The translations under genes were made by a program, and so were the position numbers. Below the pieces are notes generated by a model. It made no database searches, had not been told where the DNA came from, and worked only from the letters and a program-made list of their open reading frames with translations. From Trichaptum fuscoviolaceum (lineage: Eukaryota > Basidiomycota > Agaricomycetes > Hymenochaetales > Trichaptaceae), in contig CAJSYZ010000008.1 in NCBI GenBank assembly GCA_910574455.1, positions 2,916,707 to 2,980,706 of the forward strand: DNA of 64,000 bases, read 5' to 3'. Within the stretch, counting starts at the first letter, position 1. Each line of letters opens with the position of its first letter. This document shows positions 31,371 to 43,838 of the stretch, one piece after another.

Positions 31371-33231
31371 CTAGAAAAGCACCTCGACCCAGTCCTTGAA
31401 AGCTTCCAAAGTCTTGTCAAACATTTCAGCGGGTGTGTGTTCCAGCGCAGACGCGAAAGCGCAAGATAGTTCTCCCTTGAACTGATACGCATGGCACGAT
31501 AAACCCGCCCCGCGGTTGCGGAACCCGAACATGACATCGTTGAGAATTATGGGGTCACCTCCCGATGAGGAGCTCGGTGTAGGGTACGAGGTCAGAATGT
31601 TGAGGCGATCCAGGTTGCCGAGAGAAGACACAAGCGTGTAAGGCCCATGGAAGAACTCCGACGGCACAAACAGGCCACTTTCAACGAAGCCATAGTACGC
31701 CAACGAGTGTGGTAGATAGTTCTCTAGCTTTGTCTAGAGAAGAGACGTGAATGACTCAGATTAAATTTGTATATTCCATCGAATTCACTCACATCGAGCT
31801 TCTCTATTGCAGCTGCAGCTCCCGGGACCAACAGATCCCAAAACGCATCGGTAGCATCTGCTTTAGCGACCTGCTTCTTCTCTTTGTCAACGATAAGCAG
31901 CTTCTTGACCCCTTCCAGTGGAATCAGAAGTGACCCTCCATCGATTGCGAAAAGGGGGGCACCATTAACGGATGTGACAGAATCGTATCCACCCGGAAGA
32001 TTAGGGCGCTGACAATGTCAAGTCAACACCAAGAGAAAGGCATCGTAAAGAGACGAAGCTTACTTGGTCCACAGGGAATAGCACAACGTTGTGAAAATCC
32101 GCCTTGTCGTAAGACGACAATACTTCGGTAAAACGATCATCTCCCTCTTGGATAGACGTATGGATAGCAGCCTGCGCGTATGCGAGCGGAACGAGTCCGG
32201 AGAGAACCTGGGTTACCGTACGGCCGTGTGCTTTACTCGCTTTGTAGATCTTCGAAGAGACTTCTGACGTGAACTTGACAATGCGCGAGATATCACACGC
32301 TTTTCCTGTTGAGGGCATATGATAGGTCCAGATCGCCTACGTAAAATTGGAACCAGGCCGCATGAGTTGAATTGATGAACGACAAACTCGAAATAGACAC
32401 GTACTGGTGCAGGTGCGGCAGCGTCAGCTGATTGAGGGGCAGAATCCATGGCGATGCTCGGGGGATGACCAGATTCCACAATCGATGGAATGAACGGTCC
32501 TGGGGGAGTGAGACGATTCACTTCGTCTCCCCAGACGAAGTCTTGAGTAGCATTTTCATCCGTCTTCAAACTGACCCGAATATAGTCCAGAAAAAGCTCC
32601 AGGAGCTTGAAAAGAGTGCGAGCATCTCCATTGGCGTGGATGGTAGTTAAGCTGGGAGAAAGAGAAATAGTAAGACGCTGCTGATGACAAAGATCATGTT
32701 AACACACCTGAAGTGCCATTCGTCTTCTTTCTCGAGCAAAGAAACGTGGAGGGACGCGCAGTACTTGTCTACAAGTCCCAACCACTGTCCGTCCTTCAAG
32801 TTGTAGTGGATCTGGTCAAGAGGTGCGGCGACATCATTGAAGAATGCTGTCTCCGCGATCCAGGCTTCCAGGTCGTCTGCTGAGCGAGGGACATCATAGC
32901 TAAAAGCATAGCTGCCCTTCTCGTCGGGGAGCCGAATACATTTGCAGGCCAACGTCGGGACCTGGTATCGGAGCGCAATCCAAGCCTCTTTGGCCTTCTT
33001 GCCGATCCAATCCTTTGGTGTACCTCTGGGCATCGAAACTGAGGCACTCAGAGTGAGGTGCATAGATCCGTCCATTTCCTCTCTGTTTGATGCGGTAAGG
33101 CGAGGTCTGAATTTCTTCCAGTCTGGATCATGTACTCACGACGTAATGGCCATCATTGTTTCGAGAGAGAACAGATTTCGTACGAAAGAGCCGTCCTTCG
33201 TCTTCTGAAACACATAGTCTTCTGCAGTCAT
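31371..33231 (-). CDS. CoA-dependent acyltransferase, condensation/alcohol-acetyltransferase-like
   Basis: Exon 1 MTAEDYVFQKTKDGSFVRNLFSLET joins in frame to EEMDGSMHLTLSASV. The segment KEAWIALRYQVPTLAC follows, and after the next intron TTIHANGDARTLFKLLELFLD carries the HxxxD active-site box of this superfamily. Later exons contain SKAHGRTVTQVLSGLVPLAYAQ and the terminal NDVMFGFRNRGAGLSCHAYQFKGEL and TLEAFKDWVEVLF. Total length is about 500 aa, usual for fungal acyltransferases of the trichothecene-acetyltransferase or alcohol-acetyltransferase type. It would transfer an acyl group from CoA to an alcohol or amine; the substrate is unknown. The last Gly of the canonical HxxxDG is Ala here. 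Its neighbours include P450-C, 2 kb away. Confidence 0.78.
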
Positions 33232-35236
33232 CGCGTAGAGGTGATGTTTGACTCGATAGTGCTCGACCACAGAATGCGATAAGCAGGCATGCAGTTAAAT
33301 AATAGTCAAGTAAGTGTAGGTCCCTCATTCCAGAAGTTCCGATAGAATGCTGAGGCGCAATGGGATATTTCAGATTCAGTAAGACCACAAAAAAATATCA
33401 TACCTCAACTTCTGCATCGTAAGCAGTTTACGAAGAGATCCCAAAAATCGTTAGACTAGGTCGAGAATGTCGACTACAAATTCTTTTTGGAGTCCTTGTT
33501 CTAAGAGATAACGGTTCGTCTCTTTTGCAAGAATGTCTCTGCAAAGGCCCAGAAGTCTCAGTTCCTCGAAAAGCTGTTTCTCAAGCTTGTTGATACACAT
33601 TCCAGATCGCATAAACCTCAGGTGATTGGGGGTAAACTTATGGCACGACTTCCGCGCCAGGCAATGTTGTCCAGACATTAAGCTTACTGATCTGAGGATA
33701 CTGATCGAACGTGGGCCCGGGGATGTACGATCAACTAGACGAAGTCAGCAAAATCAAAAGCATGAAGAACAAACACATCCTAACTTTCGAGGAGGTAGCA
33801 GATACTATAATTTTAATTAACGTTGTTTTGGTAAATATAGAAGGCGGAAAAGAACAACGGTCCTGCCGGCGGGCTCAGAAGAGGCTCGGAAGTCTGAAGA
33901 ATGATTTTCAGTGCCAAACGCCGAACGTTATAGCTATACTATTCAATAGCCTGCCAGTGAGGTCAGGACCCTGAGCCTCCGAGTCGGCCTCTTCCAAACC
34001 GTGGGAATTTGGGTAGACGACTAGTATGCCACTCTATGTGCCGCTTCAAGTGGACTCGGAGTCAACCACGTACCGGTGACAATACTCAATACATGCTCAT
34101 GTGCTGATCTATTGATGTGCCCAAGTCGAGCCAATATCATGCGAATAACTTAAAGTTCGGGCACGGTGATGGGCTACACACTTGATGTATCTCTCCAGTA
34201 ACGTAGCTGGTCTTCCGACATACATACGTGCTACTGTCGGGTATGTAGAGTCTATCTCAGATTATATCTTCTAGGAAATATCTATCTGATAGTACATAAC
34301 TAGCAATAACGGGGTTGGCTTTCCTTCAAGGACCGATAGCACACATGTGCGTTCAAGTTATTGGAACTACATACATAAATGACCTTCTCATTCTCTATCT
34401 ATGGAACGAAATGCCCAGACTATCGTGTATACCTCAGTTCATAAGAGCGAGGTTCAAGTTAGAGGTGAAGTGTGGCGTTCAGGGAAAGGTACATATACTA
34501 GAGATCATCATCTCAGAATGCTGGCTAAAATTATGGCAGAGGATTCGGACCCGAACCTTTTGTTCTCGGGTACAATCTATTTCATATCCGACTATTCTTC
34601 AGTGGGCCGTTAGTATATGGTACGCGATCCACCTAGTATTGATATGGACGAAAATGACCAACTGACTAAAGTCTCACAAGTCCTCAAGTCCTCGCCATCT
34701 GATTGCTGGGGAAGGAAGGAAACGGAAATTAAGTACTTTAAGTTCCAGTTTCTGGGTTCTTTGTGCATTCGGTCCCATAAGTTGGCGATTGCTCCTACAA
34801 CGAGGCCCAGATCACCCAGAACGATTTGGGGATCGTAAATGAATCCCGAAATACAAATGGTGATACTGTATGAATGTTAGTGTTTATCATCCCTCGTTTT
34901 CCTATAGAAATCTGATATCCGAATCACAAATCTATCTCATTCTGCAGATTCCACGCATGGAATTACAATTATCGCTCCGGTATATGAAACAAATTTCTGA
35001 CTCTAAGGTCTCAGGTGCGATATTCCTTGCGCGCACTGAGCTATGAGCTCTGTGTGACCGAAATCGAACTAGCGTCGAGTCGCAAGATCCTGCAGATACA
35101 TACATCCTTGTACAATCAAGTCAGGATCCAATGACATCCTATTCGTGCTATGTGATATAAAGTTGCCTCCTATGAGTTGGAACTGCTGAAGGGCAGAAAG
35201 TCTGCTATTCCTTGACTACACTTGGCCCTCAGCACG
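33232..35236. other. 2 kb intergenic region
   Basis: Divergent spacer between the acyltransferase and P450-C. Overlapping short frames (33451-33975, 34315-34838) are unconvincing. A TATA-like gatataaag lies at 35154-35162, 75 bp before the P450-C start. Confidence 0.5.
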
Positions 35237-37498
35237 ATGTCATTTATTAACATGCCGTCCCTCAATGCAACAGACTATACCATAGGGTTGTGTGGTATTG
35301 TCCTTACCCTTCACTTGCTCTCGAAGAAACTACGTGCGAAACAACTTCCTCTTCCCCCTGGCCCAAGGCCGCTCCCACTTCTTGGTAATGTACTCGACGT
35401 ACCGAAGAACGGCGAGCACGAGGCTAAGTTTTGGTCCAAACATAAGGCTCTCTACGGTATCGTGCACGCTATGATGTACATACAGTTTCTTGCTAATTAT
35501 TTAATAGGTCCAATCAGTTCCTTGACCGTACTAGGCCAGCCGATCATCGTTATTAACGACTATAAGATCGCAGTAGACCTCCTCGAAAAGCGCTCCGCTA
35601 TCTACTCAGACCGTCCGGTACTTACGTTTGCGGGTGAAATGTAAGTCCTTTTAACATTGTTTGATGTCAACCTCATTGCCTTGCGTCCCACTCAACATAC
35701 AACAGGATCGGTCTGGATGTGCAGACGCCAATGTTAAGATACAACGAAACGCTGAAGTTCCACCGAAAGCACATGAATAACTACATCGGCACACGCGCTG
35801 CTATGAGGCAGCACGAAAGCCTGGAAGAGCTTGAGGCACGTCGCTTCATGCTCCGCCTCCTTAACGACCCAGAGAACTTTTTGCAACACATTCGTTCGTG
35901 AGTCACCGTCTTCCGTATCCTCCATTCCTGATTTAACATTTTGGCATTTTGTGTTTAGTCTTCCGGGGGCCGTAATCTTGAAGTTGTCCCACGGCTACTC
36001 AATTAAGCACGAGGGCAACGACCCTCTCGTTGACCTCGCCGAGCATGTTCTCGGCACTGTCATCTCCGAATCCATCCAGGCAGGCAAATGGCTCGTGGAT
36101 AACCTCCGCTTTCGTGCGTATCTTCCGTGTAGAATCCCTCAATAGCCTGACATTGTTAATGTACGCGGTTGGCTTTAGTCAAACATGTACCCGCCTGGAC
36201 GCCTGGCGCAGAATTTAAAAGACTGGCAATCGATTGGTCCAAGAGCACAAATGATTACTACGTGAAACCGTTTGGTTTCGTCAAGCATCAGATGGTAAGT
36301 TCTGCACACTCGCCAATTTAATCGTTGCCTTCCTTAGAGTTTCTCTTTCCCAGGCATCTGGGAAAGCAGTGCCCTCTTTCGCGTCGATGCTATTAGAACA
36401 GGGAGCCGACAAGCAAGTTGGCGAAGATGTTGTGATGTATTGTGCATCTACGCTGTACGGTGCAGGCGCGGACACAGTATGTAATCCCGTCAACTGATTT
36501 GATACACTCTACTGACTAAACGACACTCCTGTTAGTCCGTCGTCGCCTTGCAGATCTTCTTTTTGGCTATGACCCTCTATCCTGAAGTATATAAGCGCTT
36601 ACAGGAGGAGGTAGATCACGTCGTTGGACATGACCGCCTTCCCTCGTTTGCTGACAGACCGCATTTACCGTATGTCAGTGCTGTGATAAAGGAGACTCTG
36701 CGCTGGCAAACTATCCTTCCTTCAGGTGCGCATTTAGTGTATCGTTCCTCCGTCCTATTCTCTGTGTAGAATGTGTACACCCACGTACGAGAATTGCTGA
36801 CGGCTGAGTCTTCGCACTTTAGTTATACCGCACGTCACGACTGAGGACGATGTGTACAAAGGCTACTTCATCCCCAAAGGGGCTATGATTGTCCCCGTCG
36901 TCTGGTATGTCAATATATCTGGTGTTGCGTATTCTATATCAATTGATTTGATTACTCTTAGGCAAATGGCGCATGATCCTGAAAACTACAATGATCCGTT
37001 TACCTTCAAGCCGGAGCGATTCCTGGAAGTGGAAGGGCGTATGCCAGAGCTGGATTCGCGCAACTTCGTCTTCGGGTTTGGGCGCCGGTAAGAGCCTCTC
37101 GCTTACTATAGAATCCGTCCGGACTGACAATGGCTTACTAATTCGCGTGCGTCCTGATAGGATTTGCCCCGGAAAGGAGCTTGCTGAGAGCACAATGTTC
37201 ATCGCAATCTCGATGACGGCCGCTGTGTTCAATATAACTAAGGCGAAAGATGAGTCTGGCCAGATCATCGAACCGGTTGCCGAGTTTAGCCCCGGTCTCC
37301 TAGGGTATGTCATCTTGTATAACTCTACGACATCGGAGGAGATGCTGATGACTCGCTTCGACCCTTTACAAAAGCCACCCGAGTCCGTTCAAGAGTTCTG
37401 TGACGCCGCGTTCCGAGCAAGCCATCGCCTTGGTCAGATCCGTCGTTGAAGAATATCCGTTCGTCGAGGGTGACTCGGAGGTCCTGGAAAAGCTTTGA
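35237..37498 (+). CDS. Cytochrome P450 monooxygenase (P450-C)
   Basis: The start is the ATG at 35237 (MSFINMPSLNATDYT), followed by a membrane segment and [15 protein letters not shown]. Then LLEKRSAIYSDRPVLTF, I-helix GAGADT, ExxR as ETLR, PERFLE and heme loop [14 protein letters not shown]. The final exon must be joined through an intron from the GLLG codon (GT at about 37303) to HPSPFKSSVTPRSEQ. It then ends EEYPFVEGDSEVLEKL at 37496-37498. All exons join without damage. Exon layout equals that of the other four P450s. Expected to be ER-anchored; substrate unknown. Confidence 0.92.
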
Positions 37499-38611
37499 AT
37501 TTACCGCTTAATCTTCCCTTCCACGGTGGAAATTTATGATTGCTTGCGAGTAGGTGATTGTAGGGGTCAAGAATTTTTCTTTATTCTTTTGAAGTTCGGC
37601 CGACAAGTTACAAATAGAAACTGTATGATAGAAAGATGCTGGTGGCTGTCGCAAGTCCCCGAAGCCAGCGATGATTCGACTCTTCTGCCTCAATATATGA
37701 CGTTGTTAATTAGTACATGGCATTGAGTCTTGTTATGCTCGGCCGAGTCTACAATACTTCATATGCATTTTCAGCTGACGGTTGACCAAGCCGGGTACAG
37801 AAGTTCCTCAGATATATGTACATAGGCTCTCTTGACATATCAGGCTCCTATGACACTGCCTTCCTATATTATTGATTAGATAGCGCCGTCAGAGACAGCG
37901 GTCCCCGACACGAATGTGGGAGACAAATAGGAGTACAAGGGAAGTATAATAAACTGTAAAAAGAGTAAAAATTGTGAGAAAGGAATGATGCATTAATGAG
38001 ATAAAACCCACAATAACCAGGGAAGAGCAGTTTACACAGGGAAAAAACTAGGAAAGGTAGTAATAAAACACAGATGAATTAAAGATAGGAACGAAATAGA
38101 TAAGAGAAAATTTGCGATTGGCTGGAGCGTGAGAAATTGCTTACTTTCTGTAAAACTGGATTAAAGTTCACGACGACACATCCCTCCCTCAGCTACGCTT
38201 CGTGTCGGGGATATGTCTCCATTTGCTAGTAACGGCTGCCAGTGTCGCTCTAAAGAAGTTTGTTGGTCACTACTCAGCACCGGGAGCATTACGTCGATCA
38301 TTTCCCGTTCCTCGCCGCCCATAGTAATTGATGCTGGCGGCAAACTCTATTATTCAAGTTATCGGCATCAATAATTTCCCTGAAATCTATGCAAGCCCAG
38401 GCAACTTGAACCCGCTCATTGTGCGCGCTCCTCACGTCTGTCACGAAATAGTGCCTCTCTCACGCGCTTTGAACATAAAGTTGCACCTTGCTGGCTGTTG
38501 GCAGGAGACGTCGTGCCCACTCTCTTTTCCTCTGAAGACCTCGCCGAGCACCCTCGCTTTCGTTGACCACAGGAAGCCGTGTAGTAGCCCTTGATTATCT
38601 GCAACTTTAGC
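37499..38611. other. Intergenic region between P450-C and Ser/Thr-rich copy 4
   Basis: AT-rich in its middle (37,900-38,120, many short A runs). No gene or repeat is recognised. Confidence 0.5.
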
Positions 38612-39413
38612 ATGAAGTCAAACAGCTTCGCTTACCTTAGCTTGGCTCTGCTGCTCGCGCAGGGTGAGTTTGAATTAATGTTGGATTTTGCCCTTGATTT
38701 ATCGATTTTGTGCTTGGGGCAGGGGGAAATGGACAAAGCATCGTGTCAATCGATCCCATAGGCTTCGAAGACGATGGGCTAGCAGGTAGCATCGTTGGCA
38801 CGGGCTCTGCCGGCACAACGTATGTCCTCACGGGCACACAGTTCGGTAGCGACATCACGAGTAAGCCTCCGTCACCACAACATCTGAGTCTTTCTCTCTC
38901 TGACTGCTGGGCTCGCCGCTTTCAGTGACACTCGTTGAAGACGGCTTCCACGTCTCAGAGACCGCGAACGTCCCCACAGGCACAGACACACTCAAGATCG
39001 GGATCCAGTGCGAGGTCGGGTCGGGCAGCGCGTTTTGCACGGAAATCATCCACATTGGGGACATAGCGACGACGACGACCATTTCCGGTGCCAACCAGCC
39101 TACAGCAGTGCCAGTCGGATCAGGCGCGGTTCCTCAGTCGGGTGTGTCACAGTCGACCATCACCAGTCTGCCACCGTCCTCCGGAGCAAGCAGTACTTCA
39201 GTGTCCGTGCTGCCACCGGTGGTTAGCTCGTTGACCAGCAGTAATCCCTTGTTATCAACACAGACTTCCGCGTTCGGGACTGGGGCACCCTCGAGTGCGG
39301 GCAGCACAATTCCGCTGAATCCGACAACGTCGACGCAGTCCGGTGCAGAGTCAAATAGAAAGTTACACTTTGGAATGCTGTCGGGACTGTTGATATCAGT
39401 TTTCATGCTTTAG
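38612..39413 (+). CDS. Secreted Ser/Thr-rich, probably GPI-anchored protein (copy 4)
   Basis: Signal peptide MKSNSFAYLSLALLLAQG, then GNGQSIVSIDPIGFEDDGLAG, GTTYVLTGTQFGSD, and after an intron TLVEDGFHVSETANV, QCEVGSGSAFCTE. A Ser/Thr/Pro stalk (SSGASSTSVSVLPPVVSS) and a hydrophobic end (LHFGMLSGLLISVFML) follow. The phrase SVLPPV is shared with copy 3. The intron positions match copies 1-3. Probably surface-attached; no enzymatic signature. Confidence 0.78.
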
Positions 39414-39512
39414 GCTTTTAAGAGGTTTTTTGTGTAATGATTTTCTTGTCATTCTGTTGCCAGACATTTTGTATCATTGTTTTCTGTTTTCTTATCCCGC
39501 CCTCTTAGTAGT

Positions 39513-39577
39513 TAGACTCGCAAGCCAGTCGTTAGTGTAACATCAACTTGTACAATAACGACTGGTTTACGAGTCTA
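39513..39577. mobile_element. 65-bp palindromic miniature element with 9-bp target duplication
   Basis: Starts TAGACTCGCAAGCCAGTC and ends with the complement GACTGGTTTACGAGTCTA. It is flanked by identical CTTAGTAGT at 39504-39512 and 39578-39586. Same family as 5662-5732; the central loop differs. It lies about 100 bp after the stop of Ser/Thr-rich copy 4. Confidence 0.88.
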
Positions 39578-39925
39578 CTTAGTAGTTGAATACGAACAGT
39601 TACTATAAAATATCGTATTTGCACTCACAAAATCTATCGGGTCTTTTGAATAGAATTTGCACTGATGCGGGTGAATGGGGAAGGTTCGGAAGCTTGAAGC
39701 AATTCAAGGCACGCGAGCAAACCGCATCCCACAAGCTCCGAAATGACGAAGTGCACGTCTTCCACCCATCCCGCCTATCGTCCTTTATACCCTCACAAGC
39801 GAAACCTACTCACACCTCCAAGCTCATTGCAAGTCGAAGGCTCAGACTAACTTTCGGTATTGTTCTATGCTTGTGCTTTGAATGCGACGAGCAAGTTTAG
39901 AGTCGATTCATTGTTTCTGGAACAC

Positions 39926-42900
39926 ATGGCCGGCCGTACCTCCTCGAGCGGCGCACGCCTTGCGCTGGTGGTGTTCATAGTCGTGCAGGCAATCACCTGG
40001 TCGCATTCACGGTATGCGCATGACGGTGGTGAGTCGAGCATGTCTAGGAGGGGTACGCAGGGATTGGGATTAGGGAAGCGTTCTGAACCGAGAGTCTTGC
40101 CCTTGCTCGGCGTTCCTAATGGAGCTGCTCTTAACGAAGAGGTCAGTGCCACATGTCCTATTATATTATTCTTACAATCTCTTTGGACGACATGGCAGTA
40201 GTCACAAGACTATTGAGGACACGAGCTGCATTCTTGCACTTGCATATGACTCCCGAAAGATGATGTCGGTGGTCTGTTCTTGCATTGCTCAAATGCACCC
40301 CTTACTTGTTTGACCGAGTCGCCAGGCATACTAACGTCTGTTGAATGGACGGAAGGCTCTAAAATGCACATTGTGTCTCCAGAAATGCATGGTGATCGAA
40401 CGAGCATCCGGCGATCCTTCAGGTTTAACTTTTGCCTCCGTACTTCTCTTTGCTTTACGTCCTTCGTCATCGGATTCTCCAAGTTATTCATCCGTCGGTC
40501 CATAAATGGGACTATAGAACTCCTGTTCTTTTGCAGACCCTGGAGGTCGAGCAGTTGTCGATGCCAAGTTTGCTGGATTTGCCTCGCGGTGATGGGTAGA
40601 ATCACACCCGTGCATTCGGCAAGACAGGATGGACACGAGTCACTGGCATATTGTCTTGACGTTGCTATCTGCTCAGTGAACTCAATATATTGATTCACTA
40701 CGGGCTTGGGTTTCTTCATGATAGTTCTCTCTGATGGAACTAAGCTCTTTGCGAAATTCAAGCATATCATCTTGTTCTTATTATTCGTCTGGAGCTAACA
40801 ATAATTTACAGTGTGCTCCGCTTTCTGTCCCTCCTACACACCAGTGTCAACATGTGCAACAATCATGTCCCCCCGAAAACACCTTCCTTTCTATCGACTA
40901 TCTCAACCATTATTTCTGCAGCTCACCCTCAACTCGTCCACTCATCTTCGCCGGACTCATCTTCTGGCTCATCTTCCTCTTCTCCACACTCGGGATCAGC
41001 GCGTCCGATTTCTTCTGCCCAAACTTGGCCGCGCTGTCGCAGATGCTTGGGCTGGAAGAAAACGTCGCGGGTGTGACGTTCCTTGCGTTTGGCAACGGCT
41101 CGCCGGACGTGTTTAGCACATTCTCAGCCATGCGCGCGAATGCGGGTAGTTTGGCGATTGGTGAGCTCTTAGGCGCAGCAAGTTTCATTGTTAGTGTCGT
41201 CGTTGGCAGCATGTGCATCGTCCGTCCATTTGATGTCCCGAAGAACTCTTTCCTTCGCGACGTTGGATTTTTCACTATTGCAGTAGGGATGTTACTCGTT
41301 ATCCTATGGGACCAGGAAATCCGGAAGTGGGAGGCTGCTATGCTAGTTGTGCTGTATGCCATCTATGTCTTGGTGGTGGTGGTAGGCACATGGTGGGAGA
41401 AGATAGTGGAGAGGAAAAGAGCAAGGGAGCGAACCGTTCGGGACGAATATGCGGAAGAGGAGATTCCTGACATTGCGATACCGTGGTCGGAGCCGTATCG
41501 AGATGATCGTAAGTCTCCTTTCCTTGCTTGCAAAAGTGGAGCTTAAACTAGTGTTTATAGCTTCACCAACACGACCCCTCCTTGAACCACCCATCGTCAG
41601 TCCATCACCGCGCACGCGTGCGCTATCGAGCCCTGCAGTACCTAATGGTTTCGCTCCTCCTATCCATCTACATACCACAAGTCCTCCCCCTGAAGGACGT
41701 CGATCCAGCCGCTCAGTCTCACCCTCGCCCTCTCCAAAGATAGGCAACATGCCCTCATTCTCCTTAGTTGGTGCTCTTGAATTCCGAGATGTCGTTCACT
41801 CGCTGCAACGACAGTCCGCAGCATCCACACTGACTGCGTTTGAGAGCCCCGTATCGCCTTACGTTGGCGGCCACTATCATAGCCCTCAACTCAATCGCCG
41901 ACATTCTAGTTACTCGGCGACTCGAACCGACGAATCGGACGACCATCGAAGTAGAAGTGGCGAGATGGATCCTTGGGAGGCTGCTCTGGGTCTGCACATG
42001 CATCGAGTACCACGCTCTGCAAGGTCTCCCGCGCGTAGTCCATCCCCAGAAGGAGACAATGAAGTGCCAAGTTCACCCAGAAATGAAGCCCGTCGACTTC
42101 GTCCAACAATATCAATCCCGGGACAAATACCTCTGATTTCGACGACTCCAGCGTCACCTCGATCGGAGACGTCTACCATAGATGTTGAAAACTTCGGTGC
42201 AGTGTATGGTGGTTCGGATAGCCCAAGTCAGCCTAGGGTTCGGATATCTAAACGCCGGAAAGTCTTGCAGGCGTTTAGACATACGCTGCACATACTTTTC
42301 CCAACGCTACATGATTTTAGGAGGAAGAGCTGGATGGGCATGATTGCAAGTATACTTGCCACGCCTGCCGTACTTGCGTTGACTGTTACTTTACCTGTGT
42401 TCGTCATGTCACCCCCATCGGACGAGGACGAAAAGCTCGATGGCTATGCGAATGGGCACAATGGTGTCCTTGAAGGCCGTTTAGTTGACTTTGAGGAAGA
42501 AGGCATTGAGCGACATCTCACCGCAGCAGCAGTTGCCTCCGAGATCGAGCGCGAGGACATGGAAGATCACTACTTCAACAAGTACTTGATGGCAAGTCAG
42601 TTGCTTCTGGGACCATTGTTTTCCGTCGCAGTTCTCTTTGCGCATAACAAGAACGAAATTTGGTTGCTGGGTGCGACGGGCGTTGCGAGTCTGGCGGCTG
42701 CGACACTTGTCCTGGTCTTTGCGGATCGCGGGAACGATCGCATGGCGCAGATGGGTCGGTGCTTCATGGGCTTTGCCGTCGCGGTTGTGTGGATCATGGC
42801 CATCGCGGACGAGGTGGTCAATGTTCTCAAGGTCTGTCTGTCTGGTCACGCCGCTGTGCTACCTAGTAACTGACCTTTTTGTCTTCGTATTGCAGACATT

Positions 42901-43294
42901 CGGCTACATCTTCGGCCTCTCAGATGCCATCATCGGGCTCACGATCTTCGCCGTCGGCAACTCGCTCGCGGACTTCGTCGCGAACCTCGCAGTCGCAGCG
43001 TTCGCCCCCGTGATGGGCTTCTCTGCCTGCTTCGGCGGGCCGATGCTCAATATTCTACTCGGCGTTGGTATCTCCGGTTCATATATTATCAATGCCGCAG
43101 GCGGGGAACCCTTTCACCTTCAATTCTCCACAACGCTCCTAGTGAGCACCATTGGCCTTCTCTTCCTCCTTGTCGTGACCATGCTCTTCGTTCCCCTCAA
43201 CAACTTCCACCTTCCCAAAAGGTGGGGTATCTTCTTGATTCTTTGCTATATCGTTATTATGACAACAAACATAATCGTTGAGATAAAGCGGTAG
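39926..43294 (+). CDS. Cation/Ca2+ exchanger (NCX/NCLX-like, YDL206W type)
   Basis: Exon 1 (from MAGRTSSSGARLALVVFIVV) is a signal/anchor region ending NGAALNEE. After an unusually long 670-bp intron (40142-40811) the first exchanger domain follows. It contains CPPENTFLSIDYLNHYFC, ASDFFCPNLAALSQMLGL and the alpha-1 motif FLAFGNGSPDVFSTFSAMR. A long Ser/Pro-rich cytosolic loop (41.55-42.3 kb) leads to the second half. The last exon holds the alpha-2 motif FAVGNSLADFVANLAVAAFAPVMGFSACFGGP and ends MTTNIIVEIKR. About 12 membrane segments in two halves suit an endomembrane cation exchanger moving Ca2+ against Na+/H+. The first half is preceded by the secretory signal expected for this subgroup. 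Confidence 0.88.
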
Positions 43295-43838
43295 TGTATA
43301 CTAACTTTTCCCTCCTTTTGCACTTCATCTCATCACTATCCTCGTTGACATTTGCTTTCGCTGTCATGTTCATATCGTGCGCTCTGCATCCGGTCTCTCT
43401 AACCCATATTCTTTAACAAACCATCATCGCTGTTGTTTCGTGACAGTCTGTCTAATACAGCGTTTTAAGTATAACAGTAATACATGCACAAAAAACATGG
43501 AAATAAACTATCTAGAGAACTACACTGAAATGGCATAGCAGTGAGGCTGAGGAAAGCATGATGAACACCAAGAAATATTAAAAGCGAAGTGCACAGCAAG
43601 AGTGGGTTGCGAGATATGAACATATGGCAGATGGTGGAGAAATATGAAAAAGTAGAAAGCACAGATGCGATATACAAGATAAGGAATACACAACAATAAA
43701 GACACGGTGTAATGCATAGCAAGAGGCGGCTATAGCGCTCGGAACCGGCTGGTTTTTGGTTCTGGAAGCCCTTCATCGTGTGTTAATGAGGGTGTTTCTT
43801 CCCCTGCTGAGATGATGGACATTCGCGCTTGCGTATTT
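43295..43838. other. Convergent intergenic region
   Basis: 3' flanks of the exchanger and the DUF6534 gene; AT-rich, with no gene recognised. A further 3' exon of the DUF6534 gene cannot be excluded. Confidence 0.45.

Noticed and set aside
33451..34838. Open frames between the acyltransferase and P450-C as genes
   Set aside because: Short, overlapping on both strands, with no splice-consistent extension and no recognisable motif.
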